From Zygaena filipendulae (lineage: Eukaryota > Arthropoda > Insecta > Lepidoptera > Zygaenidae), in contig OU015654.1 of the NCBI GenBank assembly GCA_907165275.2, forward strand, positions 5,039,501 through 5,103,500: a stretch of DNA of 64,000 bases. Reading direction: 5' to 3'. The notes under the pieces were generated by a model. The model was given only the letters and a program-made list of their open reading frames with translations. It ran no database searches and was not told the origin of the DNA. The position numbers and the translations under genes are program-made. Each line of letters opens with the position of its first letter. Position 1 is the stretch's first letter. Shown piece after piece: positions 21,008-31,078 of this stretch.

Positions 21008-24000
21008 ACTAGCTGTACCCCGCGGTTTCACCCGCGCGAAAGGTTTTTATACAACAACTTTTTTTCCGACATCCGATTTCAATGAAACAAAGCCTATATA
21101 TACATATGTAGCTCCAGGCTAAGCTTAATCTATCTGTGAAAACGACTTAAAATTATTTTAAACTTTTTTTTAGTTGGTTACTCTTCTTTTATTTTGGTAA
21201 AAATATTTAACACTAGCTGTGCCCCGCGGTTTCACCCGCGGTAATTTTGGAGTTCTCGCGGGAATTCCGTGCATGCAAAATTTCATCCAACTCAGTTCAG
21301 CCGTTTTTGCGTGATTGAGTAACAAAGATCCACACTTTCACATCTATATAATAAAAATGAATCGTCAAATGTGTTGGTAAGCGCATAACTTACAAACGAC
21401 TGCACCAAATTGGAAAATTGATTTTTTTTTTGAGTTCGTTATTGTCAGGACAAGGTTTATATAAAAGAATTTTGGAGTTCCTGCGGGAATTCCGAAATTC
21501 ACGCGGGTGAATCTCCAAAACGGTTGGACCGATATTGACGGGATTCACTGCTAATTAGCTGTTGTTATAAGGAGTAAATTAGACTGCATTGGAGTTCCTG
21601 CGGGAATCCCGAAACTCACGCGGGTGAAACCGCGGGGCACAGCTAGTTTATAATACATATTAGTAGGATAACCTCACTATAAATGTGAAAGTAAGTTTGT
21701 TTGTTTGTTACGCTTTCACGCCTCAACAGCTCTGCGGATCATCATGAAACTTTGCACACACGTTGTCAGAGATACAGAGAAGGACAAAGGGGTACTTTTA
21801 TCCCGAAATTCCCACGGGAACTTCTATCTTATTACTGGTGAAACCGCGGGGAACAGCTATAAAAATATACAGGTATTGGAAAAAAAACCCGGTCCCGTCT
21901 AATCAAAACTTCAAGTCCAGTCAAAATTTCAAGTCAATCCATCGCGATAGATCGTTTTCGAGTTTTGCGACTACTAACATGGGATACTTTGTCAAGTTGT
22001 TATCTATTATATCACTCAGGGATACTGTAGTTTCCTATGAGTTAAATATTTTTTTAAAACTGGTTCTTTACTACTTCATAATATTATTAGCTATACAATA
22101 TAGAAATTATAGTGCGGGTTTTTCGGAGTTCCTGCGGGAGTTCCTGGATTAAAACTACCCTGTGTTCTTCTCTGTGCCCCTAATAACGTGTATGCAAAGT
22201 TTGTTAATAATCGGTTAGGTAATCAAGCCGTGAAAGCGTACCAAACAAACAAACAAACTCACATTTCTAATAATAGGTTTGTCTAGAAGTGTGAATAATA
22301 ATCTACAGAAAAAACAGTATAGATTTCAAATCGTAAACATTGCAATAAAAAATGACAGATAACAAAAAAAAAACATCATAGTATAACAGTAGGGGCTGAG
22401 ATTTGAACAGGGGCCTTACAAAACTACTACGTCTTCGCTACCCGTTGTTCTAGCCACTAAACCATTATCGCATAGATCCTCCTGTCGAAAAACTTCTATA
22501 CATTCAGCCGTCGTGCGTCAGTCTATTTCATATTGATCTTCTTTTATTTAGTTCGTCAGTGCGTTGGGAAGTTGACAATAATTATTATTATTATAAAAAG
22601 GGAAGATTTGATTTTTTGTTTGTTTGTTTTGTAGTTTGTTTGTTACGATTTAACTCAAAAACTACTGAATCGATTTAAAAATTCTTTCACCATTAGAATG
22701 CTACGTTATTCCTGAGTAACATAGGCTATATTTTTACCCGGAATTCCCACGGGAACTCTGAAATCTATATAAATAAAAATGAATCGCTCAATGTATTGCT
22801 AAGCGCGTAACTTCCAAACGACTGCACCAAACTGGGAAATTATTTCCTTTGTGTTCGTTATTGTCAGGACCAGGTTGGAGTTCCTGCGGAAGTTCCGGAA
22901 CTCACGCGTGTGAATCTCCGAAAGGGTTGAACCGATTTGGACGGGACTTTCACTGCTAATTAACTAATGTTATAAGGTTTACATTGGACTACTTTGGAGT
23001 TCCTGCGGGAGTTCCGAAATTAACGCGGGTGAATCTCCGAAATTCACTGCTAATTAGCTAATGTTATTAGGAGTAAATTAGGCTACTTCGGAGTTCCTGC
23101 GGGAATTCCGAAATTAACGCGGGTGAATCTCCGAAATGGTTAGATCAATTTTGACGGGACTTTCACAGCTAATTAGGTGATGTTATAAGGCGTAAATTAG
23201 ATTACTTTGGAGTTCATGCGGGAATTCCGTAACTCACGCGGGTGAAACCACGCGGTATAGCTAGTAATCTATTTAGGTATTATCTATCCTTACTGATATT
23301 GATGACAACTTATGTGCCATCTCTCATTTGTACTGTATATTTATTATCATGTATCGGCACTGTAGGTCTGTAACATAGTAATACGAAATATTGTAAAAAT
23401 TAAGATGTATATATGAATGTTTGTTGCCAAAACATAAATAAATATTATAAACGCGAAAGTGAGTTTGTTTGTTTGTTTGTTACGCTTTCACACCTCAACG
23501 ACTCAACGGATCATCATGAAATTTTGTATACACGTTGTCTGGGGTACAGAGGACATAGGGTACTTTTTATCTCGGAATTCCCGCGGAAACTCCGAAATTA
23601 ACGCGGGTCAAACTGTATGAAATTTTGTATACTACACGTGAAAAGTAGTTACTTAGGTAGAGAAACAAATATATGGTAGGTAGTAGATATTTTTATCTCG
23701 GAATACCTGCGGGATCTCCGAAATTACCAAGGGTGAAACCGCGATGAACAGCTAGCTATAATATATGAATAGGTATATATATAAAAAATTAATCCCTATT
23801 TCACTTGGTTACGTTACGGGCACAGCATCACGCGTGAACGGCTCGATCAATTTCGCTAATTCTTTTTTTATTATGTTTGTTATTGTAAGAAGAAGAATAA
23901 AGAAGTTTAGAGTTCCTGCGGGAATTCCGAAACTCACGCGAGTGCGAGCGAATCTCAGTCTCAGTTTGTAATAAATTATACTTAATGTACTAGTTGTGCC

Positions 24001-24790
24001 TCGCGGTTTCACCCGCGTTAATTTCAGAGTTCCCGCGGGAATTCCGGGATATAAAGTACCCTATGTGTTAATCTGATGTATAAGCTATATTATTGTAAAG
24101 TTTAATTTAAATCCATCCAGTAGTTTTTGCGTGAAAGATTAACAAACAACCATCCATCCATCTATACATACTTACAAACTTTCGCGTTGATAATATTAGT
24201 AGGATTTTACTAGCAGTTGATCCTGCTGCGGGTTTGCCTGCATCAATTTTATTTATTGTATTTCTTTGACTTCAGTATCAAGGAGATAATGTATACTAGT
24301 ATTATAAAGAGCAAAAGTTTATGAGTTTGTGGGTTTGTGAGTTTGTGACGTTTGTAGGGGATAATCTCTAGATCTACTCAACCGATTTTGAAAATTCTTT
24401 CACTTATAGGGAGCTATACAGTGATCCAGAGTGATACAGGGTACTTTTTATCCCGGAAATCCCTCGGGGACTCCGGAGTTTGTGAGTACGTGAGTTTGTG
24501 AGATTGTAGTGGGTAATCTCTGGATCTACTGAACTGATTCTAAAAATTCTTTCATAATTAAAAGCTGCAGTGATCTTAAGTGACATAGGGTACTTTTTAT
24601 CCCGGAATTCCCGCGGGAACTCCAGAGTTTGTGAGGTTATAATCTCTGGATCTACTAAACCGATTTACAAAATTCTTTTATAGGAGTCTAAAGTGATCCT
24701 GAGTGACAAAGGGTACCTATTTTTTATCCCGGAATTCCCGCGAGTGCTCCGAAATTACCGTGGATGAAACCGCGGGGGTCAGCTTGTAAA
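21008..24790. mobile_element. Cluster of at least eight Lep1-type Helitrons
   Basis: Non-autonomous Helitrons are recognised by a 3' hairpin of the kind CGCGGGTGAAACCGCGGGG followed by CACAGCTAGT, and by 5' ends like TCCTACTAATATTATAAA. 3' ends on the minus strand lie near 21009, 21213 and 23993; those on the plus strand lie near 21646, 21858, 23262, 23755 and 24787. Internal modules such as GGAGTTCCTGCGGGAATTCC and TTTGTTTGTTACGCTTTCAC recur many times. Copies are diverged and some lack the terminal CTAG (CAGCTATAAA at 21856), so most are old. A SINE-like minus-strand piece interrupts at about 22388-22480. Confidence 0.8.
22388..22480 (-). mobile_element. tRNA-like SINE head
   Basis: On the minus strand ATGGTTTAGTGGCTAG (A-box-like) precedes CCTGTTCAAATCTCAGCCCC (B-box-like) by about 40 bases. 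No tRNA function is expected. Confidence 0.5.
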
Positions 24791-24924
24791 TAGCAATGAG
24801 TGAACCATTACATCATTTGGAAAAAAATACAATAGTAAAATCTATCTTATACAGGGTGTAACGGAGGGTATTTTTTTGTAAAATGGCATTCAGTATTAGA
24901 TTATTGTCTGAAAAAAATAAACTT

Positions 24925-26030
24925 CCGAGAATTTGACCACGTGAGCACATAGATATCACGAAAACATGAAGTTTGAGTACCAACACGATGGGTCTGTAAC
25001 TTGTAGTTTCCGAGATATTGGCTATCGAAAATTTGACCACGTGATCACATAGATATGACGAAAACATGAAGTTTGAGTACCAACACGATGGGTCTGTAAC
25101 TTGTAGTTTCCGAGATATAGGCTATCGAAAATTTGATCACGTGATCATATAGATATCACGAAAACATGAAGTTTGAGTACCAACACGATGGGTCTGTAAC
25201 TTGTAGTTTCCGAAATACAGGCTATCGAAGATTTGATCACGTGATCACATAGATATCACGAAAACATGAAGTTTGAGTACCAACACGATGGGTCTGTAAC
25301 TTGTAGTTTCCGAGATATTGGCTATCGAAAATTTGACCACGTGATCACATAGATATGACGAAAACATGAAGTTTGAGTACCAACACGATGGGTCTGTAAC
25401 TTGTAGTTTCCGAGATATAGCCTATCGAATATTTGATCACGTGATCACATAGATATGACGAAAACATGAAGTTTGAGTACCAACACGATGGGTCTGTAAC
25501 TTGTAGTTTCCGAGATATTGGCTATCGAAAATTTGACCACGTGATCACATAGATATGACGAAAACTTGAAGTTTGAGTACCAACACGATGGGTCTGTAAC
25601 TTGTAGTTTCCGAGATATAGCCTATCGAATATTTGATCACGTGATCACATAGATATGACGAAAACATGAAGTTTGAGTACCAACACGATGGGTCTGTAAC
25701 TTGTAGTTTCCGAGATATTGGCTATCGAAAATTTGACCACGTGATCACATAGATATGACGAAAACATGAAGTTTGAGTACCAACACGATGGGTCTGTAAC
25801 TTGTAGTTTCCGAGATATTGGCTATCGAAAATTTGACCACGTGATCACATAGATATGACGAAAACATGAAGTTTGAGTACCAACACGATGGGTCTGTAAC
25901 TTGTAGTTTCCGAGATATAGCCTATCGAATATTTGATCACGTGATCACATAGATATCACGAAAACATGAAGTTTGAGTACCAACACGATGGGTCTGTAAC
26001 TTGTAGTTCCGAGATATAAGCTTTACAAAA
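24925..26030 (+). repeat. 100-bp satellite array, about 11 units
   Basis: The anchor GTTTGAGTACCAACACGATG recurs every 100 bases from 24971 to 25971. Each unit holds a palindrome around CACGTG; its best form is TGATCACGTGATCA and a common variant is TGACCACGTGATCA. Two unit types differ near the palindrome (GATATTGGCTATCG with GACCAC, GATATAGCCTATCG with GATCAC). They alternate over much of the array, giving a 200-bp higher-order period. A related four-unit array is at 54480-54880. Confidence 0.95.
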
Positions 26031-26841
26031 AAAAAATTGAAGGTATGAAAAAATTGCATCACGTGGTCACATAAGACACAATAAAAATATTCTTTTCATT
26101 GCATCGGAGAATTTGGAGATAAACGCCGAATTTTATCACCCCGGGCCGTGGTGAGTTACAACCTTTCGAAAATATGGTCTCTCTCTTTTACTCATCGTGA
26201 AAACAAGAAAGAGATAGCAAGAATTTATTCAACACAAAAATGTAAAAATACTTGTACCCGTAAGTTATACCTCAGAACCAAAACGTCTTTTCCAACTTTC
26301 CACAAGTTATTTGTATTCGCTTCGGCTACTAATAGGTACCTACTACCTACTACATCAGTAATAGGTATATTTTCAAATACAATTCTAAATTATCTTGTTA
26401 GGTAAAATTGTCAAAACTCACGGCTCAACGCCGCGCCACCTTGTGATCTTTTTGGAATTCACTACAAACTACTGCATTCGGGGGACTTGTCAGTCTACAG
26501 CCAAACTACAGCTGTTTATAGACCGGGCCGCCATTTTCGTACACTTATAGTGTATTCGTTCTCTCACACAAGCAAAGGTTCGACCGAAATTTAATTCATT
26601 TTGAAATGATTGTAATTATGTTATTTCTTCACTATATGCAAAGATTTTGGGCTGTGCGTTATCGTAACAAGTAGTAGTATTTTATTAAATGAAGTCTAAT
26701 AAATAAAAACAGGCGGAATGCCTTTAATATAGCTACGGCAGTTTGTATGAAAACTAGACCTTTAGACCCACCTTAAATGAGCTAAATACGTTTTCCAATC
26801 AGAGGCATCAAAATTTTTGTGGTGGCTCCGCGGTTCTAAAA
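26031..26841. other. Spacer between satellite and gag
   Basis: No gene was recognised. It contains a diverged last satellite piece (ATCACGTGGTCACATAAG near 26058) and sequence of unknown origin up to the gag stop codon. Confidence 0.45.
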
Positions 26842-28155
26842 CTATTTTACTACCCGGTCGGGTGGGCTTGCGCAGTTTTTTGAATCCTCAGCAGACGGGC
26901 TCTTGGTCGCAGCGGGCTGACAGTTGGGACACGTCGGAGTAGGATAACCCTCCGTACCGCAACGGAAGCAAACAATCGCCCTCGACGCGCATTCCTTCAA
27001 AGAGTGCTCGGTCACCCTACAACGCGGACAAAACCGGGAAGCAGTAGTAGTAGTAGTAGTAGTAGTACATACTTTAGGTGCACGCGAGGATACCTTATAC
27101 GCTAATTCGGGGACGAGCAGGGTGTTCGAGCTCTTAGGCGGTTCCACGAAAGCCTCGGCGCGCTTATTCGCGTCTTCCAACAAACGACACTTTGTTTTCA
27201 AATCGGCCAAACTAGTAATTTGAAGTAAAGCGAGCTGTGTAGTATAACACGGCCGAATATTAAAAATAACAATATCAAATTTTTCATCCTCAGAAATGGG
27301 GTGAATTAATAAGCTAAAATAGTTCTGCATAACACTAAGATAAGTGCGGATGCTCTCATCAGCACCCTGGGTACGAGATCTAATCTCTTTTAATAAGCGT
27401 CGATCAAAATCAACGGGCAAGTACTCCTCCAACAAACAAGATTTTAATTGTGCCCAGGTGTGTACTTCAGCAGACACCCCTCGGTACCAAAACAACGCTT
27501 CATCTGCAAAAAGATCAATCGCTGCTCGGAGTAGTTTCTCGTCGGAGATCCCCCGCGCAGCACACAACTCCTCCACACGTTGAACAAAAGAACGAACACA
27601 CTTTGTTCCATCAAACTTTAAATTTAGAGAATGAACGGTCGGAGAACGATCGCAGGATATAGTAGGATGTTGACACACGACAGCTGCTGGCAAATTAGTA
27701 ATGGGTGCACTAGGTCCAGGTGCTGGATCCTCTGCCTCCCTTAAACTACTCTTGAAGGTCGAAAGAATATGATCCATTTTTTTGGTAATTGCTGATAACT
27801 GTTTATCTAAAGATTCCTTTAAAGTAATATCGTTCTTCTCCAACGGATCTACCCTACTTAACCGATGAAACAAATGATTACCCAAGGCGTTGATACGATT
27901 CAGACTTTTCAACATAAACGGTTTTTTGGAACATAAACTTTCTAGCTCTAATAATTTAGTTTGGATCGTTTTCAATTCTGCCGAACAATCACCCTCAAAC
28001 ACAGCTATCTCATCAGTAGGCATAGTACGTGCTAATTCCTGGATTTGAACCCGTAGACGATCACGTGTAGTTTCAGGAATAGCATCACGAATACCTACTT
28101 CGTAAATAAGTTCATCTTTGTTTAAAAGATGGAAACAAATTGGCCTTTCCTGCAT
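26842..28155 (-). CDS. Gag protein of the LTR retrotransposon
   Basis: The 437-residue capsid/nucleocapsid protein. The N-terminal third is helical. A retrotransposon gag (capsid) domain spans about residues 185-330, with SLNLKFDGT, ALFWYRGVSAEVHTWAQLKS and EYLPVDFDRRLLKEIRSRTQ. A run of eight threonines follows. Two zinc knuckles end the protein: CPRCRVTEHSLKEC is a normal C-x2-C-x4-H-x4-C, while CFRCGTEGYPTPTC has Tyr where the His should be. The reading frame is intact, starts about 380 bases after the primer-binding site, and stops shortly before the repeat-filled insert. Confidence 0.9.
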   Translation of the reverse strand: MQERPICFHLLNKDELIYEVGIRDAIPETTRDRLRVQIQELARTMPTDEIAVFEGDCSAELKTIQTKLLELESLCSKKPFMLKSLNRINALGNHLFHRLSRVDPLEKNDITLKESLDKQLSAITKKMDHILSTFKSSLREAEDPAPGPSAPITNLPAAVVCQHPTISCDRSPTVHSLNLKFDGTKCVRSFVQRVEELCAARGISDEKLLRAAIDLFADEALFWYRGVSAEVHTWAQLKSCLLEEYLPVDFDRRLLKEIRSRTQGADESIRTYLSVMQNYFSLLIHPISEDEKFDIVIFNIRPCYTTQLALLQITSLADLKTKCRLLEDANKRAEAFVEPPKSSNTLLVPELAYKVSSRAPKVCTTTTTTTTASRFCPRCRVTEHSLKECASRAIVCFRCGTEGYPTPTCPNCQPAATKSPSAEDSKNCASPPDRVVK

Positions 28156-28534
28156 GGTGGTGGCAATAAACAGCTTAATCAGAAAAAAAAAAAAAAAAAA
28201 TAAAAAATGTAAAGGTTTTAAAAGTTCCTACCTCGAGCTTACAAGGTGTAGATATTAATAATTGATGTGCACAATTGTACCCATAAAATTGGTAACCTCA
28301 AATATGTAACATTAATACTTAAGTTTATAATACCTAAGTTTATCTGCTATGTAATGGCAGATAGATAAAGTAAAATTATAGAAATCTATGTAAATATAGG
28401 ATAACTATAGCAACAGATCAGTTATCTAATTTAGATTAAATACTAGGTATTCAGTTTACCACTTAAATTAATTTAAAAAAAACTTAAATTCTTTATGTCA
28501 CAGCAACTATGGACATGACAATTTACCTCGAGTT
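28156..28534 (-). other. Retrotransposon 5' leader
   Basis: The untranslated leader between the primer-binding site and gag, with an A-run (A18-20 on the plus strand near 28183) close to the gag start. No other feature was seen. Confidence 0.6.
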
Positions 28535-28554
28535 AAGCCCCACGTTGGGCGCCA
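28535..28554 (-). other. Primer-binding site, tRNA-Lys type
   Basis: Read on the minus strand, one base after the LTR, the sequence is TGGCGCCCAACGTGGGGCTT. It is complementary over about 19 bases to the 3' end (with CCA) of insect tRNA-Lys(CUU) as I recall it. This fixes the element's orientation. Confidence 0.8.
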
Positions 28555-28555
28555 C

Positions 28556-29877
28556 TGTTACCTTTTAATTATGGTAGGTATTTTTTTTGGGTGGTGGTAA
28601 AACAACAATCTTACTTGTACATAATATCATCTGTATTATAAAACAAAGATGGGTTTTACAAATAGTTATAAATGCCGGCTAAGCTCTCGGTACTGGGTAC
28701 GGGGGGTTGACTCGAGGTAAGAATTTACTATTAACTTATTAAGCACTTAAAATAAAGAAAGAAAAGGGCGCCACTAGCAATAACGGTTGCTAGACCGTGG
28801 TATATAAAAGGTAGAACCCTGGAACACTGTTGATGCCAGTACAGCCAGGTCAGCCAACTCCCAGAGGAAACACCGCAGTGACTCCACCTTCCCAGCTCCC
28901 GCCAGATAATTGGAAGGTGTTCGAGCTTCTTTGGGGGACTTAAACCCTGCCCAAGAACCTCCTGAAATTAATATGTAACAAAGTCAGCACATACTATGCC
29001 TACTACCTCCTTGTCAAACAAGTGGAATAAAAAAACTTGAAATTGTACGTTTCACGCCGTTCCTACGGGGATTACGATAAGAATCGGTGGAATAAGAATA
29101 ATTTAGAAGAAAAATACTAATAAACTCACCTTACGGAGGAAAATAAATCCGCTTAGAGGGTTACAATTTAATGTCGACTCCGTCACCACGACAAAGGTGA
29201 ACACTTTCCAAACTCAGCCAAACCAGAACGAAGAATCAGCACGCAGATTGACCGGCGTGCCTTCTCGCTAGAGGAATCTCCAACTTTTCCGACAAAATAA
29301 ATGAATATCATAGAAAAAATAGCAAAACGTGGTGTATGCCACGCCGCAAAGGTGAAAAAGGACGAAAAAGGTCAAAGATCTCAATGACAAATCTCCAGAA
29401 GAAAGGGTGGCGACTCAATAATTTTTCCCGGTTTAGGGGAGAATTTAAGGTTACGGTAAAGTAAAAAAGGGGTTAGAGATAGCAAAATAGAGGGAACTAA
29501 AAAGGTACGGATTCTTAATCAAATTGGAAACGAGACTTAACGAATGTAAATTTCGATGATTTATACTAAACTCGGTTTTTTTCGCACGATAGTGGGAATT
29601 AAAAGAAAACATCAGCGGCAACACTACATTTTGAGTACTGTGGACGGCTTCGGCCTATAAAAATGCGTCTTCAGTACAAATCTGGAAATATTTAATCACA
29701 ATTCGTGAATACTTCGGGGACAAGAAAACTCACGAGGCTGGCGACACTCACTCCGAGGTCGTGCGTCACCACAGAGTAGTTACGTCGAGACTCGGGATGC
29801 GTTCCGAAACAGACTCGAATTACAATTTTACCTCAACCACTGTTCCGAATGCGGAGGGCGAAAATTTCTACGTAACA
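28556..29877 (-). repeat. LTR (right; 5' LTR of the minus-strand element)
   Basis: Second copy of the 1,322-bp LTR, beginning TGTTACC and ending GTAACA. It adjoins the primer-binding site on its inner side and the ATAC duplication on its outer side. Confidence 0.95.
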
Positions 29878-30110
29878 ATACCTTGGAGTATCTAAACTAC
29901 AATATCTGACGCGCTCGAGTATTTCCATTTTAATATTTTTTTTTACATTTTTGAAAGCCTGTAGAAGCTAAACCCACCGGTGAATGAAAAAATATCATAT
30001 GACCTTATTTTGTTTATATCTCCTAATCTTCAAAACCCAATAGGTCCCAACGACGCTCGAGTCACTCCCGAATTAGCATCGGTATTTCCCGTACTATAAT
30101 TAATTTATGT
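29878..30110. repeat. Modular repeat, right half
   Basis: Continues the repeat broken by the LTR element: CTTGGAGTATCTAAACTACA and TCTGACGCGCTCGAGTATTT match 55792-55835 directly. The match runs to about AACCCAATAGGTCCCAACGA. Confidence 0.8.
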
Positions 30111-31078
30111 TAAATATAAAACATGCAATGTAGGTACAGAAATAGATTTGTGCATTATTGTACATCAAATCCATCAAACTAAATATGTTTTTTTATATCC
30201 TAATGATCAATATTTTCTTCAATAAAACCAACCTAAAATAATACGGGAAATATGTATATACGGCTATTCAAATCAGCAATGAAAATAGAGAAGTTGGATA
30301 CCTAACAAATTAAACTATCAACAACTTATTATTTTGAAAATAAGGTTTAATACTCTATGTAAAGCCTCGAAACGTAAGGGTTGTGAAAAGTTGTGATGTC
30401 AATTATTTTAACTCTGTTGCAATGAATATGTAAATAAATTTTACAAATATCATAGAAAAACAAATATTTACATGCTTTTACTAAAATACTAGAAAATATG
30501 GTTTCAGTATAAATATTTATGTTATTATTATTAAATACATCAGACCACCTTTCATAAAATTAAATTATAGTAGGTAATCATATTTTAGAAGCCTGATACC
30601 CACACATATACGTATTATGGATAAAAATTGCGCTCGCTAGGCTGCCAAGACATCAGAGCATTTGCTCAATGATATTACAATAAAAAGAGGTAGGTACGCC
30701 GGTTGTACTCTACCACTCACAAAAAAAAATTTAATATTCTCTTCGCTTCACACACTTGGTGGTACAGCCCATGTTACCTTAATATATTTTTATTGGCATA
30801 ATATCATTAATATGATGGTGATGATCTGAGGTCGTATTTTTGAATCGCTCGAATTAATTTTCGCACACGGAATTGCAAGATTCACGTGTGAATGCTTAAA
30901 AAATGTATGAGCATTCGCACGTGAATTCGCGATTCCGTGTGTGAAAGTAATTCGAGCGATTCAAAAATAGGGCCCCTGTATTTTTGTTTGTTGTCATAAA
31001 ATATCTACATTCTCATAAAGATATCAGAAATTAATATTGTTACACATTAATGTAAGTTATAGTATACGTTTTATTCTA
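30111..31078. other. AT-rich intergenic spacer
   Basis: Lies downstream of the AGPAT stop. Apart from the foldback at 30828-30974 I see no gene or recognisable repeat. Confidence 0.5.
30828..30974. mobile_element. Foldback MITE of 147 bp
   Basis: Almost the whole length is a stem. GTATTTTTGAATCGCTCGAA on the left pairs with TTCGAGCGATTCAAAAATAG on the right, and the pairing continues through CACACGGAAT and TTCACGTG to a short loop. It shares ends with 13416-13781. Confidence 0.8.

Larger units (their letters stand above)
18236..29877 (-). mobile_element. Ty3/gypsy-like LTR retrotransposon enclosing older repeats
   Basis: Two 1,322-bp LTRs (18236-19557 and 28556-29877) begin TGTTAC and end GTAACA and show no difference I could find line by line. 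The direct repeat ATAC flanks the element (18232-18235 and 29878-29881). Coding sense is minus: primer-binding site next to the right LTR, then gag, a long insert, a protease-containing ORF, a G-rich polypurine tract and the left LTR. The RT, RNase H and most of the integrase are missing. About 6.2 kb between gag and protease (roughly 20600-26830) consists of Helitrons, SINE-like pieces and a satellite. It can only have moved with enzymes from another copy. Confidence 0.9.

Noticed and set aside
24925..26030. CRISPR-like regular array
   Set aside because: The entire 100-bp unit is repeated without unique spacers, and the context is eukaryotic; it is a satellite.
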